Positions 1 through 6,464 of a stretch of 9,310 nucleotides of DNA are shown piece after piece. Positions within the stretch are counted from its first letter, which is position 1; every line of letters starts with the position of its first letter. The DNA lies in NCBI GenBank assembly GCA_034436045.1, contig DAOTVZ010000152.1, positions 1 through 9,310 on the forward strand, given 5' to 3'. Source of the stretch: H111-94 sp034436045 (GTDB lineage: Bacteria; Chloroflexota; Ktedonobacteria; Ktedonobacterales; Ktedonobacteraceae). The position numbers were made by a program, and so were the translations under genes. The notes under the pieces are model-generated. The model saw only the letters and a program-made list of their open reading frames with translations, did not search any database and was not told the origin of the DNA.

Positions 1-429
1 AACCTGGCGGCGGCGCTACCTTATCTGCTGTCCGGGTGGCTGGCGCGTCGCCTGGGTGCCGTCAATACCGTCGTCATCACGCGCGCCGTCTCGGTTGTCT
101 TGCTGGCTGTGATGGCGCTGATGCCAACCTATTTGCTGGCGGCAGTGATCTATCTGGTGCGCATGATCGCCAACACGCTCTCCAACCCGGTGCGCCAGTC
201 TTATCTGATGGGTGTCATTCCACCGCGCGAGCGGGCGCGCGCCGCCGGTCTCTCAAACATGCCCTCGCAGATCACCGCCTCTATCGGTCCCTATATCGCT
301 GGCTACCTGATCCAAACTGTTTCACTCGATCTGCCATTGGAGCTATCAGCGCTCTTCATGGGCATCAACACCGTCCTCTACTGGGCTTTCTTCAGAAATA
401 TTCACCCACCGGAGGAACAGCAAGAGTGA
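1..429 (+). CDS. MFS transporter, C-terminal part (5' end outside window)
   Basis: Frame 1 is open from the first base to a TGA at 427-429, giving 142 residues with no start inside the window. The protein is a series of hydrophobic segments separated by short basic loops. An early loop reads SGWLARRLGA, the kind of G-x-L-x-R-R-x-G stretch found between helices of major facilitator superfamily (MFS) proteins. Next come a helix pair with RMIANTLSNPVRQSYLMG, a loop PPRERARAAG, a helix with GPYIAGYLI and a last helix ending in a charged tail (HPPEEQQE). The order matches roughly the last five helices of a 12-helix MFS permease, so it is probably a secondary transporter of the inner membrane. The substrate cannot be told. 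It is convergent with the EamA transporter gene, with 86 bases between the stops and no convincing terminator there. Confidence 0.8.
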   Translation, partial: NLAAALPYLLSGWLARRLGAVNTVVITRAVSVVLLAVMALMPTYLLAAVIYLVRMIANTLSNPVRQSYLMGVIPPRERARAAGLSNMPSQITASIGPYIAGYLIQTVSLDLPLELSALFMGINTVLYWAFFRNIHPPEEQQE

Positions 430-515
430 GAAGAGAGGTTAAAACGATGGCAGGGCGACTTTGCGCCGTATTTGATCGGGTATAACACTTACCAGAGAGG
501 CATGATTTATCACAT

Positions 516-1418
516 CTATACGTTTTTCGCAGGCTTTACTAACGTTTTCGGGCGCGGCAATTTGCCACCGGTAGAGAGCCAGGAGCCGAGAATAATCAGC
601 AGGAAGCCCGCGACGGTGGCGGCGGTGAATGACTCGCCCAGGATGGTGATGCCGAGCAGGACGGCTACGGCGGGATTGACGTAGGTGAAGACACTGCCCC
701 GGCTAGCGCCTACCTCGGCGACCAGCGCGAAGAAGGTCAGATAGGCCAGCGCCGTGCAGATCAGGCCCAGCGCCAGCAAACTTACCAGTATCTCTATCGA
801 GGGCAACTGGTGGGGCAGATGCGTCACCGCCAGGGGCGCGAGGACGATGGCAGAGGCGATGCATTCGACCGTCACCATGCCCAGGTTAGGCAGTGCTGCA
901 AAGACCGGGTGTCTGATGAGCAGCGCACCAATGGCATAGCCACACGTTGCCAGCAGCACCAGACCTGCCCCCAGCAGTTCCTGGCTATCGCCGCCCACAT
1001 CCAGGCCCAGGAGCGCGATCACACCCAGCATGCCGATTAGCAGTCCGATCAGTCGCAGGCCGTTCACGCGCTCTCTGGCATCGAGACGGAGCGCGAATAG
1101 TGCGATCAGCAACGGTTCGGAGGCGATCAGCAGGCTGGTTAGCGAGGATGAGATATGCGTTTCTCCGTAGCTGATGAGCAGGAAAGGCGCGGCGATTTGC
1201 ACCAGCGCCAGCGCAGCTACCAGCCACCAGCGGCGACCCAACTGCTGGAGCGCTCCATGTCGGAGCGCGATGGGGATCAGCACGATGGCGGCGATGCTCA
1301 GGCGCGCGAAAACAACGACTGACGGGTCGAGTTGTTGTACGGCGATCTTGATGAAGAAATATGGAATGCCCCAGAAGATCGAAATAGCGATAAATAAGAG
1401 CCAGCCTTTACGTGTCAT
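516..1418 (-). CDS. DMT-superfamily transporter, two EamA domains
   Basis: A 300-residue inner-membrane protein with about ten hydrophobic segments arranged as two EamA repeats (about residues 5-140 and 148-283). This is the usual size and build of drug/metabolite transporters. The second repeat carries the family signature NPAVAVLLG (248-256) followed by GE (261-262); the first has the matching ASEPLLIALFAL. The reading frame stays open upstream to 1634, but that stretch lies inside the glycosyltransferase gene and is not membrane-like. The start at 1418 is preferred because it has a strong ribosome binding site (GAGGAG) and begins MTRKGWLLF. The gene overlaps the end of the glycosyltransferase gene by 11 bases, so translation is probably coupled. 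The substrate is unknown. Its place after PTPS, SDR and glycosyltransferase genes suggests, by inference only, export of a product of those enzymes. Confidence 0.9.
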   Translation of the reverse strand: MTRKGWLLFIAISIFWGIPYFFIKIAVQQLDPSVVVFARLSIAAIVLIPIALRHGALQQLGRRWWLVAALALVQIAAPFLLISYGETHISSSLTSLLIASEPLLIALFALRLDARERVNGLRLIGLLIGMLGVIALLGLDVGGDSQELLGAGLVLLATCGYAIGALLIRHPVFAALPNLGMVTVECIASAIVLAPLAVTHLPHQLPSIEILVSLLALGLICTALAYLTFFALVAEVGASRGSVFTYVNPAVAVLLGITILGESFTAATVAGFLLIILGSWLSTGGKLPRPKTLVKPAKNV

Positions 1419-2520
1419 AGATTCTCCTCTGTACTTCGTTGTACACACGCTCATGCTCATCCAGCATCCTTGCCAGCGAAAAGTGGCGCTCGACGTGGGT
1501 GCGGCAGGCCGCGCGGGAGAGCGCGGGCAAGACATCGACCAGCGCCGCCGCGCGTGCGCAGTCATCCGGCGCGACCAGAAAGCCGGTTTCACCATCTTTA
1601 ATGATCTCATCGGTAGCTCCGCGCCGAAAGGCAATCACCGGCGTGCCCGTCGCCATCGCCTCTACCGGTACCAGCCCAAACGGTTCATCCCAGGCAATAG
1701 GGAAGAGCAGACCACGCGCCTGACTCATGGTTGTCCATAGCGCAGCATGGTCAAGATGGCCCAGGTAGCGAACGCGCCCGTTGCTCTGTTGAACGCGGGG
1801 GGCGATGCGTTGTTTATAATACTGCTGATCGTAGATGTTACCTGCAATGAGCAACGGTTGTTTAGCTCGTTCAGCAATCTCGATAGCGGCCTCAACACCT
1901 TTTTCGGGCGCGATGCGACCGGCAAAGAGCAACGGCGCATCTGATGGTACGTGAGGGGAGAAAGGGATGGCGTCCAGATTCAGGCCGTTGTAAATCACAT
2001 AATCGATGAGTGTATAATCGGTGTAGGTACGCGCGCAGGCTCGTGAGACGGTGATGAGCGGGAGCGGATGACCACGCCGATGCAGGATGTGCAGAGCATC
2101 ATTGATCTCCGGCACGATAGCGGGCAGGTGCAGCGTGTGAAGCACCGGAATCTTGGTGAGATAAGCGCTGCATACAAAGGAAGGCCAGTCGAAGGCGTGC
2201 GCATGAACGATGTCGAACTCCTGCTGGCGCTGGCGCAGTTGCAAAAAGAGATCGAGAAAAAGCGCCGCCTGTGCGAAGAAACCACTATCGGCGGCGCTTT
2301 CCTGCATGGGTGTAGAAAAGTCGGTCGGGCGAACGCTATGCGGAACGGCAATAGTTTCAAGCTGCACATCGGGCACATCTGAGCCTTCACGGGCGAATAA
2401 GGTGACATGATGTCCGCGTCGCGCCAGCCCTTGCGCCAGTGTCGCCAGCATGGCCTGTGCGCCGCCCAGGAATGGCTGCGCGATGGTTGAGACAAGCGGT
2501 GCCACCAGGGCGATCCTCAT
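1408..2520 (-). CDS. Family 4 glycosyltransferase (candidate tetrahydropterin glycosyltransferase)
   Basis: A 370-residue retaining GT-B glycosyltransferase. The N-terminal acceptor domain starts MRIALVAPL, with the glycine-rich loop LGGAQAML near 18-25 and HAHAFDW near 106-112. The C-terminal nucleotide-sugar domain has FAGRIAPEKG (199-208, with the phosphate-binding Arg and Lys) and the EX7E motif of GT4 enzymes (E279 and E287 in DEPFGLVPVEAMATGTPVIA). There is no signal peptide or membrane segment, so it should be cytoplasmic. The start at 2518-2520 has GAGGTG about 5 bases upstream and overlaps the PTPS stop as ATGA. GT4 is a broad family, and most neighbours of this kind act on lipids or polysaccharides. 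Tight coupling to a PTPS gene and no other polysaccharide genes make a pterin acceptor plausible, as in cyanobacterial UDP-glucose:tetrahydrobiopterin glucosyltransferase. The family is sure; the acceptor is inferred. Confidence 0.92.
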   Translation of the reverse strand: MRIALVAPLVSTIAQPFLGGAQAMLATLAQGLARRGHHVTLFAREGSDVPDVQLETIAVPHSVRPTDFSTPMQESAADSGFFAQAALFLDLFLQLRQRQQEFDIVHAHAFDWPSFVCSAYLTKIPVLHTLHLPAIVPEINDALHILHRRGHPLPLITVSRACARTYTDYTLIDYVIYNGLNLDAIPFSPHVPSDAPLLFAGRIAPEKGVEAAIEIAERAKQPLLIAGNIYDQQYYKQRIAPRVQQSNGRVRYLGHLDHAALWTTMSQARGLLFPIAWDEPFGLVPVEAMATGTPVIAFRRGATDEIIKDGETGFLVAPDDCARAAALVDVLPALSRAACRTHVERHFSLARMLDEHERVYNEVQRRIYDT

Positions 2521-2927
2521 GCCTCACCTCGATAGACGGCGCTATTGTTTTGCGTTTCATGCAGCCTGACCTCATAGAGCATACCGGTGGGAAAGCTACG
2601 CACCAGACGCTCCCAGAACTTGATTACCAGCATCTCGGTGGTCGGAATAACGCCTTCCAGCCAGGGTACGTCATAGTTGAGGTGTTTATGATCAACCCAG
2701 CGAATGACCTGCTCCTCAACAATCCGTTTCATCTCAGTCAGGTTGAGGAGCATGCCGGTGCGCGGGTCCGGCTCGCCGCGCAGAGTGACTTCCAGAATAT
2801 AATTGTGTCCGTGTCCGTTGGGATTCGCGCATTTATCATACAGCGCCACGTTCTCCGCCTCAGTCAAATGTGGACTCCAGAGGCGGTGCGAAGCGCTGAA
2901 GCTGCTACGCCGTGTCAGGTAAACCAT
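2517..2927 (-). CDS. 6-pyruvoyl-tetrahydropterin synthase (PTPS/QueD superfamily)
   Basis: A 136-residue protein of the usual length for this superfamily. Zinc ligands are H14 (FSASHRL), H39 and H41 (NGHGHNY); the catalytic cysteine is C33, and the relay D79-H80 lies in DHKHLN. E98 (PTTEM) and E124 (LHETQNN) sit where the pterin-anchoring acids are expected. The spacing C-x5-HGH is that of true PTPS, which converts 7,8-dihydroneopterin triphosphate to 6-pyruvoyl-tetrahydropterin; QueD enzymes usually have C-x3-HGH. KCANPNGHGHNY, DPRTGM, LDHK-like VDHKHLN and the ending LYEVRLHETQNN closely resemble the animal enzyme as I remember it. No queC, queE or queF lies nearby. The start at 2927 has AGAGGA upstream, and 15 bases separate it from the SDR gene. 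A queuosine-type role is possible but less likely. Confidence 0.88.
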   Translation of the reverse strand: MVYLTRRSSFSASHRLWSPHLTEAENVALYDKCANPNGHGHNYILEVTLRGEPDPRTGMLLNLTEMKRIVEEQVIRWVDHKHLNYDVPWLEGVIPTTEMLVIKFWERLVRSFPTGMLYEVRLHETQNNSAVYRGEA

Positions 2928-2942
2928 GCTGGTTCCTCTGTC

Positions 2943-3656
2943 TTATGCGTTCGTGAAAAGTTCGATATTGCTTCCGCTAAACATCTTGCCGGTATCATCG
3001 GCCAGAAAAAGCAGAATAGCGGCCAGATCGTCGGGTGTCATGCCAGCTTTCAGATGGGGTGCGGCCTGCCGTAGCATCTCGGTATCAACCGCGCCCGGAC
3101 TGACAGCGCAGACGCGAATATTATACGGTTTACCCTCGACGGCCAGAATCTCCGTCAGGCTTGCCACACCCGCCTTTGAGACGTTATATGCGCTCAGGCC
3201 GGGGAACTTTTCGACGCCTTTAACGCCCGAAAGCGAAGAGAGATTGATGATGACGCCCCCTCTCTGTTCGCTCATTATACGAAAAGCCTCTCGACAGCAG
3301 AGGAAGGTGCCGCGCAGGTTGACGTTCAGCACACTGTCCCAGGTCGCTATATCTATAGCAACAAAAGGTTGTACGGCCACTATTCCGGCGCAGTTGACCA
3401 GCACGTCCACGCGCCCAAACTGCTGGCGCACCTGCTGAAAAAGTCGGCTGACATCCTCTTCACGTGCCACATCACCAACAACCGCCAGCGTCTCACCACC
3501 TTGCCGCGCGATCTCAACGGCGGTCTGCTCTAAATTGGCCGCCGTGCGACTGAACAGCACGACCTGCGCGCCCGCGCGCGCGAAATGCAGGGCTGTGGCG
3601 CGCCCGATGCCGCGCCCGGCCCCCGTAATGACAGCAACACGATGTTTCATGCTCAT
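2943..3656 (-). CDS. Short-chain dehydrogenase/reductase (candidate sepiapterin-reductase-like enzyme)
   Basis: A 237-residue classical SDR with a complete Rossmann fold. It has the cofactor loop TGAGRGIG (11-18), D62-V63 at the adenine site, NCAG (88-91, the common NNAG with a Cys), N113, and the catalytic S141, Y157 and K161 (YNVSK). SR at 36-37 after the second strand, together with R15, points to NADPH. It ends with PGAVDTEM and a short C-terminus. Family membership is certain, but SDR substrates cannot be read from motifs. The gene lies 15 bases before a PTPS gene, so reduction of 6-pyruvoyl-tetrahydropterin (a sepiapterin reductase role) is the best contextual guess. A FabG-like ketoreductase is the main alternative. 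The start at 3656 has no Shine-Dalgarno sequence; an in-frame ATG two codons later is also possible. Confidence 0.9.
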   Translation of the reverse strand: MSMKHRVAVITGAGRGIGRATALHFARAGAQVVLFSRTAANLEQTAVEIARQGGETLAVVGDVAREEDVSRLFQQVRQQFGRVDVLVNCAGIVAVQPFVAIDIATWDSVLNVNLRGTFLCCREAFRIMSEQRGGVIINLSSLSGVKGVEKFPGLSAYNVSKAGVASLTEILAVEGKPYNIRVCAVSPGAVDTEMLRQAAPHLKAGMTPDDLAAILLFLADDTGKMFSGSNIELFTNA

Positions 3657-3662
3657 AGCAGC

Positions 3663-3668
3663 ATTATA
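3663..3668 (-). promoter_or_regulatory. Possible -10 box for an internal, leaderless start of the SDR gene
   Basis: Read on the minus strand, a perfect TATAAT lies seven bases before the SDR start codon, placing the transcript start at or next to the A of the ATG at 3656. The same start has no ribosome binding site, which fits a leaderless message. No good -35 box is found at the right distance (CGCGTC there), so this rests on the -10 box alone. The site sits in the 20-base gap after the upstream membrane-protein gene. Confidence 0.3.
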
Positions 3669-3676
3669 TCTTACGG

Positions 3677-4186
3677 TTAGAGGGTGACGCGATTGCCACC
3701 GGCGGGCATAGTAAAACGCAGGAAGCCGCCGCGCGCCAGTTTCATGCTAATGACCCATAAGGTATAGAGGGCGAAGAGCGCCGCTGCCGTTTTTAACTCG
3801 TAGCCGACAAAATCCAGCCATGTTAAATGATTCGGCCCACTGCTGAACAGACGCAGAAGGACTGGCCCTTGCGGCGCACTACCAAAGATATTGACCGACA
3901 TGCCGAGCGCCAGCGAGATCACGATGTCGATGGCAAGGCAGATGGCAGCGAGACGAATACCGAGCAGCCAGAAACGTTTGCTCAAGCGCTCACGTTTGGT
4001 CGAGGCAATGCGCAGTGTGGCCCAGACTGGTGCGATCAGAAATTGCAGCGCCATAAAGAGCAGTGGAACCGCGACATACGTCCAGTCTGGAAAGATGGCC
4101 GGATTGATCAGCGCGCCGAGACGACCGAGCGTGTAGAGGATGACGCCCTCTATCACGCCCCGCCGGTAACTCACTTTATAAAACAT
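3677..4186 (-). CDS. Hypothetical integral membrane protein
   Basis: I do not recognise this 169-residue protein. It starts with a short basic segment (MFYKVSYRRG) and has about four hydrophobic stretches: near 11-30, 36-60 (VAVPLLFMALQFLIAPVWA), 76-95 (GIRLAAICLAIDIVISLALG) and 128-148 (ALFALYTLWVISM). A basic loop STKRERLSKR lies between the second and third. No catalytic motif is visible. It lies 30 bases after the zinc-ribbon gene and 20 bases before the SDR gene on the same strand, so it is probably co-transcribed with them. The ribosome binding site before 4186 is weak (AAGCGAAG). It may be a membrane partner or simply a passenger in the operon. Confidence 0.7.
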   Translation of the reverse strand: MFYKVSYRRGVIEGVILYTLGRLGALINPAIFPDWTYVAVPLLFMALQFLIAPVWATLRIASTKRERLSKRFWLLGIRLAAICLAIDIVISLALGMSVNIFGSAPQGPVLLRLFSSGPNHLTWLDFVGYELKTAAALFALYTLWVISMKLARGGFLRFTMPAGGNRVTL

Positions 4187-4216
4187 CTTCGCTTAACCCA
4201 CTTGTTTGAGGGGTGC

Positions 4217-4447
4217 TTAATGGCAGCCACAGTTGCCGCCACAGGCACAAGTGCCCATCGAAGGGGCCGCATCATCATACAGGTCGGCGCTCTCGCTGCC
4301 GTGTGGTGTTGCAAACAGAGAGAGCAGGCGACGCACATGCTCACTGTGACATTTTGTGCATACGACGTCGTCGGCATATCTGTGGTTATTCACCAATAAC
4401 TCGAACTTTGATTTGCAATCTGAGCAATAGTACTCGTATAATGGCAT
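4217..4447 (-). CDS. FmdB-type zinc ribbon protein with cysteine-rich tail
   Basis: A 76-residue protein that begins MPLYEYYC, the typical start of FmdB-family regulatory zinc ribbons. It has two CxxC knuckles, C8-x2-C11 and C30-x2-C33, that should bind one zinc ion. The C-terminus TCACGGNCGCH adds four more cysteines and a histidine, a glycine-spaced tail often seen in this family that may bind a second metal. The family has no firmly known role; annotation as regulatory comes from a link to formamidase genes. The start at 4447 has a strong GGAGGT (4456-4461) eight bases upstream. It is the first gene of the minus-strand cluster, preceded by a clear promoter. Confidence 0.85.
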   Translation of the reverse strand: MPLYEYYCSDCKSKFELLVNNHRYADDVVCTKCHSEHVRRLLSLFATPHGSESADLYDDAAPSMGTCACGGNCGCH

Positions 4448-4494
4448 AGGAAATGACCTCCATCATAATGGGAACACTCTTCTAAGGTACAAAT

Positions 4495-4523
4495 ATTGTA
4501 GTGCCAATGAGCTAGAACGTCAA
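4495..4523 (-). promoter_or_regulatory. Sigma70-type promoter of the six-gene minus-strand cluster
   Basis: On the minus strand, TTGACG (4518-4523) and TACAAT (4495-4500) are separated by exactly 17 bases. Transcription would begin near 4488, leaving a leader of about 40 bases with GGAGGT before the zinc-ribbon start. It is the only good promoter I see for the cluster, and the spacings downstream (30, 20, 15, -4 and -11 bases) allow it to serve all six genes. Confidence 0.7.
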
Positions 4524-4555
4524 GTAACTCTTGCTAGATACAACCGAGGCTGTAA

Positions 4556-5320
4556 ATGATTGAGAGAAAGCAAACGAGCGCAGGTGCCTTTATCATCTTA
4601 CTCGCTCTCTCGCTCACGCTTTTGCCGCTTATTGCAGCTTGCAGCGGTTCATTGACCGCAAAGATGCCGGTAGCAATTGCCACACCGACGCCGGACGGGC
4701 AGCCTGTGTCGAGCCAGCAGATTCTGGCGGGGCCACTGACCTACGTGGCGCTGGGTGCTTCCGACGCGGTGGGCATTGGCACCACGCAACCGTCTACACA
4801 GGGGTATGTGCCGTTAATTGAGCAACATTTGCCGAAGGGATCGCGCCTGATCAATCTGGGGATTAGCGGCATTCAATTACATCAGGCACTCACACAGGAA
4901 CTACCGCTGGCGCTGGCAACCAATCCGCGCCTGATCACGATCTGGCTCGTCGCCAACGATTTTGTTGGGCACGTGGTCTACAACGACTACATGAGCGATC
5001 TCAATACGCTCTTGCAGCAATTGCGAGCAGGAACAAAGGCGCGCATCGTGATGGCTAATCTGCCTGATCTGACGCTGCTGCCTGCATTCTCGCAACTTAC
5101 AGCGACACAGAAGCGGACGATGCGCACACAGATTCAGCATTGGAACGCGGGTATCGCTGCCATAGCTGCTCGCTATCACGTCACCGTTGTGGACCTGTTC
5201 GCGCAGCGCAGCCAATTGACGGCCCACCCGGAGTATGTCAGTAGCGATGGTTTCCATCCCAGCGCTCAGGGCTATGCCGTGCTGGCGCAACTCTTCTGGC
5301 GGGCTATCGCGGGGGCCTGA
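4556..5320 (+). CDS. SGNH/GDSL-type hydrolase lipoprotein
   Basis: A 254-residue secreted esterase-like protein. The N-terminus has basic residues, a hydrophobic stretch and the lipobox LIAAC, with C29 as the lipidated residue, so the mature protein should be anchored outside the membrane. The SGNH fold blocks follow in order: block I YVALGASDAVG with nucleophile S69, block II NLGISG (100-105), block III WLVANDF with N134, and block V SSDGFHPS with D231 and H234 completing the triad. Block I reads GASD, not GDSL, a common variant; the usual glycine before the block III Asn is replaced by Ala. The substrate is unknown; carbohydrate esters or lipids are typical. GAGG lies 6 bases before the ATG. 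It is divergent from the minus-strand cluster across 108 bases; I find no convincing promoter for it. Confidence 0.88.
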   Translation: MIERKQTSAGAFIILLALSLTLLPLIAACSGSLTAKMPVAIATPTPDGQPVSSQQILAGPLTYVALGASDAVGIGTTQPSTQGYVPLIEQHLPKGSRLINLGISGIQLHQALTQELPLALATNPRLITIWLVANDFVGHVVYNDYMSDLNTLLQQLRAGTKARIVMANLPDLTLLPAFSQLTATQKRTMRTQIQHWNAGIAAIAARYHVTVVDLFAQRSQLTAHPEYVSSDGFHPSAQGYAVLAQLFWRAIAGA

Positions 5321-5338
5321 GCTGTAACAAGACAGGAT

Positions 5339-5415
5339 GAGCGCAAGGCAGCATTCCTACTATAAGGTAATACCGCACCTGACTGCTTTTCATAGTAGAA
5401 AGCAGCCTTGCGCTC
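5339..5415. terminator. Large hairpin between convergent genes, possible bidirectional terminator
   Basis: GAGCGCAAGGCAGC (5339-5352) pairs with GCAGCCTTGCGCTC (5402-5415) with one mismatch, and CTACTAT (5357-5363) pairs with ATAGTAG (5392-5398) inside it. It lies 18 bases after the hydrolase stop and 3 bases after the phoU stop, where a shared terminator would be expected. No strong T-run follows on the plus strand, and only a loosely T-rich stretch follows on the minus strand, so termination would not be a textbook intrinsic one. A competing hairpin, CTGCTTT (5383-5389) with AAAGCAG (5399-5405), uses part of the same arms. Confidence 0.55.
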
Positions 5416-5418
5416 GCC

Positions 5419-6201
5419 CTATCCGTTTGCTTCAATCTCGTTTTCCGGCTTGATGGATGTCTCACCTTCAACAATGAAGATAATACGTTCACATATGTTC
5501 GTGCAGTGATCGGCGACGCGCTCCAGCTTGTGGGCGATCCAGAGCAGATAGGTGGCGCGTTGTAAGACTAGCGAGTCGCTCTGGAGCGCAGGTACGGCGT
5601 GTGCGCCTGACATCATCTCCATTAAATCGTGGCGTACCAGATGATAGCGCACATCGACCACGTCGTCTTCTTCCCAGATGTAGCGCGCGGCTTTCACGTT
5701 ACGCTCCGCGAAGGCTTTGATGGTTCCCTGTAATACGCGGCGTGCCTCATTGCCCAGCTCTAACAGGTTATGCATAATCGAGGCCTCCGTGATACCCCCG
5801 GCGCTCAATCGCTCCGTCGAACCGGTTGCAGTATCAACCTTGACATAAGGCATATGGCTTCCGCGTAATGGCGTCATGCGTAAGATGTTTTGAGCAATAC
5901 CGGCAGCCCCATCGCCAATGCGCTCCAGCTCGCCCCCAATAGAGAGCGCGGAGGCCAGGTAGCGCAGATCGCGCCCCCCTAACGGCTGTTGCAGCGTCAA
6001 CAGGCGAATCGCGTGTTCCTCAATTGCAGCGCGCAAGCTATCAATGATGGTATCGTTCTCTATCACGCGACCAGCGGTCGCCAGATCTCCACTTGCCAGG
6101 GAAGTCAGCGTCAATCCCAAAGCATCATCTACCAGGGTACCGAGCCGGATAATCTGCTCATCCAACTCGTGCAGTTCTTTATCCAGCAGCGTTCTCGCCA
6201 T
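5419..6201 (-). CDS. phoU: PhoU-family phosphate signalling/transport regulator
   Basis: A 260-residue helical protein made of two PhoU repeats. Each repeat has the two acidic metal-binding motifs of the family: ENDTIID (48-54) with GGELERIGD (89-97), and EEDDVVD (177-183) with KLERVADHCTNICE (225-238). PhoU restrains the Pst phosphate transporter and the PhoR/PhoB-type signalling pair, acting at the cytoplasmic membrane. The frame is open to 6246, adding 15 residues, but the start at 6201 is chosen because AAAGGAGAGG lies at a good distance and MARTLLDKEL matches the usual N-terminus. The extra stretch also overlaps a perfect inverted repeat better placed in a leader. No pst or two-component genes are in the window, so this copy looks stand-alone. 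Confidence 0.93.
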   Translation of the reverse strand: MARTLLDKELHELDEQIIRLGTLVDDALGLTLTSLASGDLATAGRVIENDTIIDSLRAAIEEHAIRLLTLQQPLGGRDLRYLASALSIGGELERIGDGAAGIAQNILRMTPLRGSHMPYVKVDTATGSTERLSAGGITEASIMHNLLELGNEARRVLQGTIKAFAERNVKAARYIWEEDDVVDVRYHLVRHDLMEMMSGAHAVPALQSDSLVLQRATYLLWIAHKLERVADHCTNICERIIFIVEGETSIKPENEIEANG

Positions 6202-6220
6202 CTTTTGCCTCTCCTTTAGT

Positions 6221-6261
6221 CTGATACCCACCAGGGTGGTACTCACCGGGGTGGGTATCAG
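6221..6261 (-). promoter_or_regulatory. Perfect 12-bp inverted repeat in the phoU leader
   Basis: CTGATACCCACC (6221-6232) is matched perfectly by GGTGGGTATCAG (6250-6261). Between them GGTG (6235-6238) can pair with CACC (6244-6247), so the RNA could fold as a two-part stem with a five-base loop. It ends 20 bases before the preferred phoU start, close to the ribosome binding site. It could be a leader hairpin controlling phoU translation, or the binding site of a dimeric regulator. No terminator-like T-run follows. Confidence 0.55.
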
Positions 6262-6390
6262 GCTACACGTTACAAAGCACCACAGCCTTATCTAATGGAT
6301 ATAATGTACCATATTTTTGCTAGAAAAGATAGAGTCCTGATTACATTCTTCTTTCTATTCTTAAAGGATATGCGTCTACGGGGTTTAAAA

Positions 6391-6419
6391 TTGACAAGCA
6401 CTCAGATACATGCTAAAGT
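6391..6419 (+). promoter_or_regulatory. Sigma70-type promoter of the PIG-L deacetylase gene
   Basis: A perfect TTGACA (6391-6396) and TAAAGT (6414-6419) are 17 bases apart. Transcription would start near 6426, giving a leader of about 39 bases that contains AAAGGA (6448-6453) before the ATG at 6465. Confidence 0.7.
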
Positions 6420-6464
6420 AGAAACGATATACGGCTAAGGCTCTCGTAAAGGATAAAATGGATT

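Noticed and set aside
1419..1634. 72-residue N-terminal extension of the EamA transporter
   Set aside because: It lies inside the glycosyltransferase gene, is rich in Arg and Ser with no family similarity, and a strong ribosome binding site precedes the start at 1418.
2517..2927. Reading the PTPS gene as queD for queuosine synthesis
   Set aside because: The cysteine spacing is C-x5-HGH, not C-x3-HGH, and no other queuosine gene is nearby. It remains a lower-ranked alternative.
6233..6242. AGGGTGGTAC, resembling the conserved T-box sequence
   Set aside because: It is on the plus strand, while the leader it lies in belongs to phoU on the minus strand. The plus-strand gene downstream is a deacetylase with its own promoter after this site, and no specifier stem or terminator is visible. 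It is explained by the inverted repeat.
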